Positions 13,347-25,895 of a stretch of 64,000 bases of DNA are shown one piece after another. Made by a program: the position numbers and the translations under genes. A model generated the notes under the pieces. It did no database searches. It worked only from the letters and a program-made list of their open reading frames with translations, and was not told the DNA's origin. Source of the stretch: Fistularia commersonii (lineage: Eukaryota > Chordata > Actinopteri > Syngnathiformes > Fistulariidae); the NCBI GenBank assembly GCA_037954325.1, contig JBBMNZ010000027.1, positions 10,103,501-10,167,500 of the forward strand, in the 5' to 3' direction. Positions within the stretch are counted from its first letter, which is position 1, and each line of letters opens with the position of its first letter.

Positions 13347-16300
13347 TAAGAATTCGATGGGACAAAAAAAAAAAAAAAGAAAAAAGGATCAATCGCAAAG
13401 TTACAAAGTGCAAGCAAAGTTCAATCCATAAAATGCTTGCGGCAACTAAGCTGCACGGGCAATTCTAAAAAAAAAAAAAGGTCTGGTTTGTAAACAGTCA
13501 CTGTGACAGCAACTGGGCTTTTGAGACATAATTAGCGGATTAGCCGTGCTGATTTAGTAAGTAAGGAAGAAATAAAGTGTATTTCACTAACTTTGCTGGC
13601 AGGAGGATCAATTATACATGCTGCTGCCAGCCAGGGGAGAGGGTTATTAACTTTACATACTCTTCTGAGCTCTTGTTTGCACAACAAATTAACAGCGTTG
13701 CTATACTGCAGATCGCCACAAAATCTGTGCAGACTGGGACCGTGCCTCCCAGCTGGGTTCTGCTCTGAAATGTTGTCGTGCACATGTGAAACGGGTTTCA
13801 ACTCTCAAATAACAGATGGGTCTTTGTTGGTTCCAGGTTGCTCATTTCCATTATTTGTCCCGTAAAGACCTTTCAGAGAATCAAAAAAAAAACAACAAAA
13901 AACAACAAAATCAAATGTTTTGTTTTTCAAGTGGTTTCAATCTCTCATTCATTTATGCCTGATTCCTCTTGGCGAGGGTCAAACAGTTATAAAATACAGC
14001 TTTTTGTTCATTGTGCACACTGAAATAAATCCATTTACCCCCACGCTCTGTTTTGCATACAGTCTGACCGAGGCGGCCCCTCGTCGAGACATTCACTCGG
14101 GGTAACTTCCTTCCAATCAGGAAAAGGTTTTCCAATATAACCGTGCGACTCAGGAGGCACGGATTCTCATCCGAAGCCACATCATACCTCAAACTGTTCC
14201 ACAGCATGCCGGAGATCAATAGAGCCACTTTGGAAAACTACAACCGGAAAATCTAATCTATGTGTTCAGTCATCTGAGTTTTTTTTGGGGGGGGGCGAAT
14301 GTGATCCAGGTTTATTGGATGCACTTCAAAACAGCTTGGGCATTTCAATCTGTTCTACAATCTTTTGTGGTTCAAAGACTAATACAGAACAATACCATCC
14401 TCCGATCTCTGGTTTTCCTGCGATCTAAAAAAAAAATGACCCACCAGGTGCAATTCGAGTAGAGGGGCTTTAGGGCTCGAGTGTTTTGTTGTGCTGAATA
14501 CTGCCGCTTAACATGGAAGGAGCCCTGGCTACAAGAAGAGGCTGAAGAGGGTGAGGGTCTCTTCAGATAACCCCCGAGGTGTATTTGTGAATTTACTCTC
14601 AGGCTACTTGTCACAGCGTTGTACATCAGCGCGTTGACTCTAATGAGTACATCTAATGAGTATTTGGATGTGGATAAAGTCTGGCCCGAGTTGAAAAATG
14701 ATCACAGTAAGACATGAAATTCATACTCAAAACACCAAGAAACGTTTCATGTTTACATATGCTGAGCATCAATGCAGATACACACAGATACACGCAAAAC
14801 ATAAAGAGAAAGCAGAATTGGCAAGGAGTCGCGTTGCCTCGGCCAACCGCTATAATTGTGTTTCAAAAGCCACATGTGAAACCATTCGCAATCAGTCTCT
14901 TTTCTCATTTGAGTAGTTTAATCACATTAACCGGTGTCATTCCTTCACAAGCCGAGCTCTAACGCACGCCCGAATAATCAACTTTGATTCGCTAAAGAAG
15001 CATTGTTGACGAGTCTCTCTCTGATAAGTGGCCAAAACAACAACAACAACAACAACAAAAACGCTGGCAAATATGCTAAGCGTGTGAAAAACAAAAGGTG
15101 CGCTGGTACAAAAAGCACCACGTCTTCGCTTGTGCAGAAAACTGCAGATAATCATTTTGAACAAAGTCGTCATCCGTTTTTACCACCGCAACTACCACCC
15201 CATTGTTTTTACCTTTTAAACCCCAAACTTATAGGCAGCCAGGGGACACAAATGGCTGCAAAAAAAAAAAAAAAAAAAGGAGGGAGGGTGGGGGTAAATT
15301 GCCTCTGTATGTTTGTGGGCTGGGCTGAGGGGATAGGAAGAGGCTTTCCTGCGGGGCAACAATCTGCTCTGAATAGGGCTTTATTTCTGGTTATTATTGT
15401 GTCTCGGTGGCCAATAAGAGAGCGGGCGCAGCCTCGCTACGACACACACACACACGGACGGTCTGCCTTTGCAGAAGGGCACTATTCAAAGGTAGAAAAA
15501 CATGCTCCGGGATACCGCAGAGACGTACGCTGTCACCGAGGCAGAGCTTCCGCTACTCCGTCAGTCATTCTCCTCGGGACGCTATGCATCTCCATTCAAC
15601 CCCTGTGGACCGGCCTGGCCTGACCTGGCACGGATAGCCTGTGGGTGGCCTCAGTTTCCCCAGGGAGGTGTTGATGGGCTCGGTGCTTCGGCCCCGATGC
15701 CCCGCTGACAGTGACATGTGGTCATGCTGACGGAGCTCCACGGGGGGAGATGAGAGGAGCGCGGTGAAGCGGTGAAGCCAGGATGAGCGACCGAAGTAAT
15801 TCGACACCGGGTTTTAACCATGAAAAGCAAAGGACGGTTCGACATTGCTAGTTAGTGCGAAGACGGGCGCAAATGGACAGAGCGTGAGGACACGACGGTG
15901 TAATCGAGCGCGGTCATTTAATCGGTCAATCCGGCTACTGACTTTGGTTTTCAATCATGAAAACTGGCCGCGTTTTCAATCCGCCAAGATGGAATCGGCC
16001 CGCGCGGCGAGGGCAACGGATGTGTGCACGTCATTGAGGGTCTCTGATGTAATGCTTGATGGATTTCGAAATAACCCATGCTCTTTATCGCGCTGATATT
16101 ATAGCGTGAATACAAAATAAAAAGCATATACCCTCCGATCACTGAGATAGTTTTGATGCGGTCATGAATAATAACCAGTTCCCAATCACTGTGCACAATC
16201 AGTGAAAGATGCAAAACAGGCTCTAGAATTGTCCCGAGTAAACAACGTGATTTGATTGTATTCGCAGTGCAATAATCACGGAGTGTCACAATGCCATAAT

Positions 16301-19300
16301 TCCTTAATCTTGCTTCCAAATTAACATCTTAGCCATGATTTTATCCGAAACAAATCCCGCGCCGCTTCTACAGTTCCAGACGATGCATTTCTATTTTTCG
16401 TACAGTGACGCGACAAGTTTACGTGCACGGCAAGCATCCAACATCGGAGCGACGACTTTATTGAAAGGGTGAAATTTATCGACGTGTTAAAGAGAGTTTC
16501 GGTTATGGTAACGCCAAGGGATATCAGGGTCAAACATACTGATTCTCCAAAGAAAACCCTGCTTGTGCAGCATACCCATTTCCTATAAACTTTATGAGAA
16601 TGTGATGTATTGTGCTTGCAGTTGTTAACGGAAACAACTGCCTTGCATCTGTAAGGGCAAACAGACATATGCAGAAAAGATATTTGATACACAGATACTG
16701 CAAGACGGAATCAATACACCGACTGCTTCGGATACATAGCAACGCCACCCACAGACTTGCTTCTTTGACAAGGACCACCTACGTCATTCACTCACGGAAA
16801 GATGCTGCACACAAAGAGCCACAGAATCATCGCCGTCTGGGTAACAGAAAATGTTCCCCCTCTGCATTTCACCTGCCGCCTTATGTAAGCAGCGCATCTC
16901 TTTGTTTGCCACAATTGCCTCGCGGTAATGAGCTTTGAGGCCCGATAATGATATTACTGACTACAGGGTACGGCCCTCAGAAGAAGTTGCCTTCCTGCGT
17001 GTGCATGTAGGGACGCGTACAAAACAGACAACCATATGTTGTCGGTGGTCATTACCATGGGCGCAGAGATAATGTGATGCATGCGCAGGAAAGCAAAAGT
17101 TGTTAATGGACATGTGGACACATCTGGCGTGCTGTCTGCATTCATTACAGGAAAAAAAAACACTGATGTGTGTACAATTTCAACCCATAGAAGTGCACTG
17201 GACGTTGTTATCGCTGTATGTATTTTAATTCCAGCTGACCGGCGAGGTCTCCCGACTACTCTTAAGAGGATGGAGGATTTCCTGAAGCTGTCAAGTGAGG
17301 CCCGAGAAGCGGAAATGTCAGCTGGTGAGATTTTTATGATATATATTTACGATGTCTCTCCTTGTGCCGCTCTATCCCCGAAGCTTCATATGCCTTGTCA
17401 GGACAACGGCGGTCTGAGTCCAAATATAATGGAGGTTGACAGTGCTCACTAAAAATATGCTCAGAGGTTAATGCGGGACACGATGTACCATTCAGTGATA
17501 TTTTTGACAGTGCTAAAAAGAGGCGCAATACTTACAGAAAACCATTAAAGGTGGCCTCGGCATGATAGCTGCTTTCAAACAACACGAACACTTTTGACAA
17601 AACATTTGGTTTACACTGACACATCATCTTAATATTTTGCCATTCAGTGAAATCTGCCGGTGAAAATAACAAAAAAAAAAAAATCGTCATCAATATAAAT
17701 CACCGGCTCTTTCAAGGATGAAATGGCATCATATCGTGAAAGGAAAATAAATTAAAGAGATTTTGTAAAAGTTAAAGATGTATTTATATTATGACACTGC
17801 TCTGAGTCACTTTTAATTGCCCCTAAATGGAAAATCTAAATCTCTTTGGTAAGTCCGTTAAACCCTGAACTTAAAAGCAGGTGTGGCATTATCCATATCA
17901 TAACAGGGCAGGGTTTCTAAGGACAGTAAAATAAAAACAACATTTTCTGGGAATCTGTTTCTTCAGCTGCGAGTTCCAGTAATCCATGATGAATGACGCC
18001 ATGTGGGCTGAAAGAAATTCAAGGAATTATTTGAGTTTATACGTGGGTTCGAATGCGTAGCCACGCTCGCTTCGTGGCTAGTCTGCAGTTAAGTGTCAGT
18101 GTGCCATGTTTCTGCATTGCATGAGTCAGACCACAGATAAAATGACTAGTTTGTTGAACAATGACAAAGGGTTGGTGAATGTCAGACTGATGTCAGTGAC
18201 ATCAGAACCAGCAATTACAAAGGTTAAGAGTGGAAAGATGTTGGCAGTTGAATTGCAAATTTTGCCTGAACAAGCACGGTCTTGAAGTTTTCTGATCACA
18301 GTGAAACCGATACCAATACCTGAACTGGCTGGAATATTATTCCAAAATAACTTCCTATGAGGCCATCGCTGTTTCTGAAATCAAGCTTGGAGTAACATGT
18401 TGCCTGATATTGAGCTTTAGTTTCAGATTGCATCAAGCATATTCTTGAAGTAGTGAATAGCCTCCCGCAACAGAACTTTGATAAATGTGCAATCTTATTC
18501 CCTTAGGATGCCAGCTTGGCATTTGACACTTTCGTTTGAATTCAGGTCACATCTCTTCGAGTTCCTGTACTCACAGGCAGGTACGTCAGAATGGATGCAT
18601 ATATTCTTCAAACCTTCTCCTTCTTCGGAGAACCTCAAGGCTCCATTTTAGGACCCGTCGCAATTTCCTTTCCAATCCAAAAGTGGAAGTACACATCCAC
18701 CTGAGAAAACTACCCTTCGGATGCAGACTCACTCGCACTTTAAACTTCTTCTCTGAACAGTGCCATGTTGTGTTTAAGTTATAAATGCTTTAATGCAAAC
18801 GTGTTTTGATCCACAGGGAGTCATTCTGTCACGATGAGAACTGAAGCACACAAATGACAGTGTCATGAATGAAAGACTAATTTGTAGACACAGATTTGAA
18901 CACGCTCTCTTCAATGTTCATCAAATAAAATATGAACAATTGGTAAATCAATATCAATATTGATATATATCAAATCAATATTTCAACTCTGGGCAGCACT
19001 AGTTTTGAAGCACTTTATAACACACTGAAAATAAAAGGACATTGAGGACCAGGGTTGAGAAAATAGCACCTTTTTTTACAACTTTTTTTATTGGATCTAA
19101 AATCGATTAATGTCTGCAATGATTGCATGAGAACCTTGTCTTTGATGGATCTGGATTAACTTCTCATCCAAACATACACAAATAAAAGAAGAGGAAATCC
19201 CTTTATTGAGTTATACATACAGCACAACATCAGTGAAATACGACCGCTGCATTAAACCCATCACGGATGAACCATGAGTTCTACCTTCTGTACGAATAGT

Positions 19301-21159
19301 ACAAACTGAATACATTTTTTCATCTTTCCAAGACAAGTTTTAGTTTCAGGTGAATAAAAACAGAGACGGAAAGAAAATATCGGTCCAACAGGACCAGTCA
19401 GCTCTGTTCCGCATTGATACGCGATCAGTATTTTCAGAGCGCTAAGCTAAGGGTTAACCGTGGCCCTGCTCTTTGGACAAAGGTCATCCAGGATAGGCTC
19501 GCCGTGAGGTCCATTGACCCACCGCGTGGAGCCAGACTTTGGGCTCCAGTCTGGCCCGGGCTTCTTTAATCACCACGACAAGAAAAAGTCAATACCGTGC
19601 ACGAGTCAATTACCCTGGGAGCAAAACTCATGGCGCCATGTGATCCAGGAGTTTCCCTTATCCAGACCACCAATCTTTCTGACAGCCAAATCATAGGCAC
19701 CTTATTGGATTCAGCAAAGGAGATTTTTACATTAATAATTCACTCTGTCCACGGCGGTATCTCATCTCCCTCCGTGCCACAGTGAGTGAGACCACACAGA
19801 TTCGCATGACTGGTATAAAAAAAAAAAAAAAAAAGAAATAAAAAAAAAAAATGCAATGCTCAAATGGAAATGAGCCTCTCTCGGTGAACTATCTCGTTCT
19901 CTCCCTCTACGCTCCCTCACTCTGTCTTATTTGTTGTTTCACTCTTCTTTTTTTTTCCCTCCATCTTGCTTTCGCAACCATTCCAGTTGAGTGGTGATGG
20001 TATTTCTATGTCAATTTTCTGCACTTGCGCTGTCACACATCCTCAATCTCCCGTACTCCCTGTCCGAACGGGTGATCCAGATGGAAACACAAACAGATGA
20101 TGAATGAAGGCCTTGACAGTCCTTTTTTTTAACCGTCACATCAGAAAGATTTACAGCAATCAAAAAGGGGAAAAAGAGAACAGCAGGGTACAAAAAAAAA
20201 AAAAAATATGCGTAAAAGTTCACTGCAAGAACCGCGTATGATGAAATCTAACTTTCGTCAATTGCCCGCACTGGGCTGTTTTGACAGAACCAGGGACCCT
20301 TTCTCATTCGCTTTCATCATTTCTCCAAATTACCCACTTCTGGTCTCGCATCTGGTCTCTCTCTCTCTCTCCTCATCGCCGTCCTGTTTTGTTTCCCGGC
20401 GTGCGGCGTAACCGTCGTGATGGAGAGTCTCCTCTCCCTCTGTGAGTCGCCGTCCCTAATGAGGCTCCTCAGCCACACACCGTATCAAATTAGCAGCCAG
20501 CAACAACCCATTACAACCCAAACCCGGCAGCCGGGGCCCTGGGCAGATCCAGTGCCTCACCTCAACGCACCGGTAAATTCGCGCCATGATTGATTCGAAC
20601 GGAGATGGCCGGATGGGCTGGAGATGCGGTGAAAGAGATGGGGACGGATAGGTGTGCAAAGAGAGAGTGAGAGCGAGTGTGCGTGTGTGTGTGTGTGTGG
20701 GGGGGTTGTAATGATAAACATATTCTGAACTTTCCAGTGAGGAAAAATATGAGTCTTCCCAAAGAGAAATTACTCTCCTGATGGAAAAAATAATGAAGGG
20801 AAAAGGTCACACGATCGGTATCAAAAAATATTATATTAGTTGACCAGCCAATTATCCAAAGCTTATTTACACTGTCAGCTGAGTCTGACTGAAAATATAC
20901 ACTCACTTCTGGAAAAATTTTCAATTTGAAGAAATTTGAGACATTTTTGCCTTTTTTTTTTTTTGCATTTATTCATCAACTTCACAATTGTGTATCATGC
21001 ATAAACCATAAATCTGCCTCATTGAGTTTTAATCACATGCTCTGATAAGGTTATAATCTCTATCTCCTTTATGACGGCAGTTCAGGTTTATGATTCAGCT
21101 GCGAAAAAATAAATAACACGTCATCCCATGCAGGAGAAGGAGAGTCACGTAGCCCGGCT
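13347..21159. other. Inferred shf intron 2; no gene recognised
   Basis: Mixed unique sequence with poly-A runs (13364-13378, 15260-15278, 19818-19850) and the (CAA)n tract. A CpG-dense pocket lies at about 15840-16020. The 206-codon open frame at 15003-15623 is built from CAA-run asparagines and poly-A lysines and is not credible as a protein. A GT run with G tail lies at about 20683-20706. Confidence 0.5.
15038..15058. repeat. (CAA)n microsatellite
   Basis: About seven CAA units. The complementary motif (TTG)n occurs at 44973-45003. Confidence 0.88.
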
Positions 21160-21394
21160 GGTTGGAAGCCCGGCCCCCACTTGCCGATGCATCGCCAGAG
21201 TTTGCCGCCGACTGCTGCGCTCAAAAGTTACGAGTCAAAATGGACCCGTGAAATGACGTGTCCGCTCAACTCCCGGCACCGAAGAAGACGACTTTGACGG
21301 TTTCAGTGCGCAGGAGGAAGGCCAAGATAGCGTAGCATCAGCTAGCCGGTGCGGCTTATATTGAGGTGCGCTCAATAGTCCCGAAATTACGGTA
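21160..21394 (+). mobile_element. Remnant of a DNA transposon ending in ATTACGGTA
   Basis: The right end reads GGTGCGGCTTATATTGAGG then GTGCGCTCAATAGTCCCGAA and ATTACGGTA. This matches my memory of the terminal repeat of a common fish DNA-transposon family. Just inside, a short open frame reads TEEDDFDGFSAQEEG (about 21280-21325), which could be a scrap of the parent transposase. The left boundary is not visible. It is probably a 3'-end fragment in the plus orientation. Confidence 0.45.
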
Positions 21395-21860
21395 ATCTGG
21401 ATGCATTTGTAGTTACTTATGTTGTTGTGCAACTTGCCACACTATCTTTAGCACAGCATATCATGGATAAGGAAACATGTATAATCTTATATTACCATTC
21501 TTGATTGAACTTAACACATTGCATTTTTTTATATTATTTGACAGCTCAGCAGCGCCAGCAGCTTCACCATTAAGACTGTCTGCATTACACAAATGATGAT
21601 ATGACTTCCTGGTAAAGCGTTGCAATGTTTCTACCTTGAAAAGCCTGTGCCATTGAGAGAAAATGTAGACAGGGTACGTGCACAATTATTGTAAGGAATA
21701 TGGATTTATATTGGCATAAAAAGAGGATAAAGGGTAGAGGTTCAAATCAAGCTACAATAATGGCTGGATTAGCTGTGGATGGCTGTGTGTCCCTGGAAGA
21801 ATAACCAAGAGAAGGTCATCCTTGACTAAATGTCACAAATAAATTGGGTCCCAGAGTGAG

Positions 21861-21930
21861 ACACACACACACACACACACGCATCTATATCTATATATAG
21901 AGAGAGATATAGATGTGTGTGTGTACACAC
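21861..21930. repeat. (CA)n / (TG)n inverted microsatellite
   Basis: A CA run leads into CATCTATATCT (21882-21892). After a 12-nt spacer comes AGATATAGATG (21905-21915) and a TG run. The arms pair over about 20 bp with one G-T wobble. Confidence 0.88.
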
Positions 21931-24900
21931 ACAGACACCAGTCTTTCCATCTGATAGTCATCAAATAGATATCGATCCAATCCCCTTGCCTAAAGTGTCA
22001 TGTTACTGTTAACTAAGCTATGAGAGAGAGGTTTTATGTTCCTAAATTACAATTTCTTCTACTAATCTTTACACAATAGTGCACCTTTATTTCAATAACA
22101 AAGGCTTAAATGGTGGTGAATACTCAAAAAGGCAGCTTAAACCACATCAAAAAAGGTGCAGCGGTAATCGCATGTTGTTTTATGTCTTATTGCACAGTTT
22201 GTTTTTTTTTTACATAAAAGTACAATGTTTTCGGAGGGGCTACGTGAAGCTAAAAGCATCCATACAAATGCACTTCAGATTGCCGAGTCCCACCGGGTCG
22301 TGCTGTGACTCCAATCTGACGCAGATATTTACTCTCCTTTTACCAGAATAGTTGCGAGCGTAACAGAGATGACTTTGCGCCATTTATCCAAATCTGAAAT
22401 ACTTCAGCAGATGGGATAAGAGGCCTTGCTGAGGACAGGAAAAAGAAAAGTCACAACCAGATAAATGGGATGGGCAGAGATAAAGACGGTATTGGATCGG
22501 TATCTATATTGTTCAGGCGTTGGACATGAACAAGTGCTATTGAGCCATAGACAGAACCAGACAGGACAAAATGAACATGAAGATAGCGACGAGAGGCGCG
22601 GCGGAGACAAAGACTAAGAAACCAGAATAAAAACAACAAAAGAGAATGTAGCAGACAGCGGGACAAAAGAGAAAATGTAGGACGGAGATCAGATGTAGAC
22701 GGAAAATGCAGACAAGGCGTGAAAAAAAAAAAAAAAAAGGATGAAGACACAGAGAAAAGAAGGTCTGTGGAGACGCTTGGCGCGGTTTAAGATGACGGCT
22801 TCATCAAGAGCGCCCGCTCTGGTGAGCCTTCATCCAGCAGTGATGTCAACAGGCTTCCTCAATTACATTACTCGCACAACAACAGCAGTTTCAGGCTTGT
22901 TCGCTCAAACCGACGTGCACGCTGACACATATGCGCGCCCACATACATGCGGTTTCCTTTAACTAACCATCTAAGTGTTTTTATTTGAAATACATATATT
23001 ATCATGATACTATACAAGATATTTCAATCTTCCAGCAAAGTCACAAAATGATTTTTTTTTTTTTGGTTAAATCTCTCCTGAAAAACCGCGATCGACGTTT
23101 TCGTTGCCTGTCTCGCAAACACGCGGAGTTCAAAAACACGTCTCTGTTTGAGAAGACGATGCCCGTCCCCGGTTTTGATCAAAAGGCCTTGTCGGATAAT
23201 GAAAGGACAAAGTCGATCTGAAGGCGGGAATCAGCGAGCGAAAAAAATAAAATAAAAATAAGGCTTTGATTATACCGAAGGGAGTCTATTTTTGGAACAA
23301 AAGCTCCTGACTCAGACACCCTTCTTGCCATTTCTGGCATAACTTGTCGTGTGTTTTCGTGCTGAAAACATGAAATGGAGACCGGCCAAACTCTTCTCCA
23401 AGCACAGAATAGGGTTTAAAGAACGAATTAAGACGGCGAGTGAATAGTCGCACGCGGATCAGCATTGCTTGGGTTTATAAATTGAGCCAGTGGAGTGTGT
23501 GTGTGTGTTACGCCCCCGTGTCTTGGTCTCAAACATCCTATTACACCGGGACATGGTTGGCAGAGGTTTCAGCACAGTTCAGTTTTGTTCCTGCGAGTGT
23601 CTCCGTTCAAGACTTTTTTTTTTTGTGTCGCCCATCTGTTCCCGTTGTGTCCTTCAACAGCTGCAGAGTGCTCGCCACCCGCCCGCGCACACCCACACTC
23701 AAACTCACACCTAAAAGCGCTTTGTCACACCGAAGTGTCAACAGGCCCAATTTCCTTTTTGCAGCCTGACTGTGGCCGCCGCAAGAACACGGCACGGCCA
23801 TCCAGCCGGCGCCGGCCATCTCCCACTATTTTACTAATTCACTAAATCTGTCATCTTCTCTCTTTCGCCGAGGGCCGATAACCCTCGGCGAGGCAACTGG
23901 CCGCGACGAAGACGCGAGCTGCAGCTCGTGGGCACTAAGGGGGCAAATGGATACTTGACATATCAAATGACTTAGAAATGCATGTCTGTGTGCACAACAG
24001 CTGTGTATGTTAGCGTGTATTCTCAGACCTCATGCATGAGCGCCGCGGGTCCCGAGGAGCTAGCCGGGAGGGTGTGAATTCTGCCCTGTCCTCCTCTGCA
24101 GTGGCCCCGTCGTGGATTAATAGTGTCATTAATCTTACCTTTAAAATGAATGACTTCAGCATCACCAGCCTGCGCCGAAAAAGTGGCTGCCCGGTCTCTT
24201 TCCCTTCATGCGTCCTCCTTCCCCACTCAGCTGTGAGGGATGGATAGCGGCGCTGCCATCCTATCCATCCTAGGATTGGCACGGACCGGTACGGTGGGAA
24301 ATCAGAGGAATGCTTTGGCCAGAAAACATGCTTCCTCTCAGTCTCGCGGTTACATTATTCTATGTTTGTGTCTGCGTGTACGAGGCTCGTCGGTCAGAAA
24401 AAGGCCAAACAAAACATCTCTTTGTTTACTGACGTTCAACCCCGGACAAGTGTTTCGGTTGGAGAACATTTGCTGGGGAATGAAGGACAGAACAAGAAAT
24501 AGATATTTCACCATAGATAAGACAGGGTCAAGAAATAACAGGTAATACGTTTAAATAAAAGATTATTATCTATTTATTTTTGTCTGGTTCAGTGTTATTT
24601 ATAGGTTACGTACGTCAGGGGTGATGTAACTTATACGTTTGCCTTCAATAAAACCGGATCCCATGGGTGGCAGCCTACAGGTTACGTTTGAAAACAACGG
24701 CAATGCAGAGCGGTAGCCTCAATATTCCGATATGAAGCGAATTCCCTTCGTCCCACATAAATACTCGCTATCAGCTCCGAAAAGCCCACTCCGAGGGGAT
24801 CTAATCAAAACTGAATGGCCTCATTAACATGTATAACACTGACTGCTAGGTTTTAAGACCCAACTGTTTGCCATTATAATCTCTACAGATATAAATTGCT

Positions 24901-25869
24901 CGATTTGGTTTCAACTAAAGCTAAATAACGTGACTAAATAATGCAAATGCGCGGTTATACGGTTCCTGTTGAGATCTATAAAAACGGAAAAAAGCATGGG
25001 GGGAGAGAAGTTTTCGTGTTGTTTGCTAAATAAATGAAACATTATGGAATTATTTCGGTTTTAATCGAATATATCGAACTCTCGTCAACAGGCGACATCG
25101 CCGAATAATTTATCTCTGTATATATAGATGTTGGGTGAGAAATGTATTCGCAATTGTCCAGTACCGACGTGCACACAGTCTTCTGAGAACTGCAGCGCCC
25201 GGGAACATTCATCACTAAGTGAGGAGGAGGAGGTTATCGGGCCGGAGCTGAAGATTTCACATTTCATCAATAAGTCGTCAGTCTTCCCGCCTTTCACCTC
25301 TCCTCCCATCCTCCACACCTCCCGCTCTTCGGCTTCATCAAATGAGCCTTCAAGCCGCGGAGGCTGCTGGACATTATTCAGTCCGGCTCACAAACACACA
25401 CACACACGCAAACACACATACGGAGTCAGAGTCCAGGAAAACAAAAGTATTCTTAAACCGGCTAAAAAATCTTTCGCTGAGAACACGGGCGGTTTATAAA
25501 CGGCGTACAGTTACACACGACTATTACGCGTCAGCTGCTCGTAAAAAAGATACGTATAATTTAAAAACCAAAAACGGCAGTTTATTGACTACGTTTAGGA
25601 AAACAGTCAAGGTGAGATTTGCTTCCCTGCGGTTTGTAAAACTATGGAAAACAGTGGGATACATTTTCTGTTTATGCTGATTAGTACTTTTGTAAACATA
25701 ATGTATGTTGAACGTGTTTTAACACCGCAAGTTTACATTATACAGGAAACCGTTGTGGTTCACTTGGCTGGCTGACTTGCGAGGGGAATCCAATTTCATC
25801 AAAAAGGATATAAACACCAGCTATGATCTCATCGCCGCCCGTGCACGTCGACAAGCCCATTTTGGGGAG

Positions 25870-25895
25870 AAAAAAAAAAAAAAAAAAAAAAAAAA
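25870..25895. repeat. Poly-A run (26)
   Basis: An uninterrupted A tract with no recognisable SINE or LINE body upstream. Confidence 0.88.

Noticed and set aside
15003..15623. 206-codon open frame on the plus strand
   Set aside because: Its residues come largely from the CAA run (asparagines) and a poly-A run (lysines). It has no domain, no splice context and no codon-usage signal.
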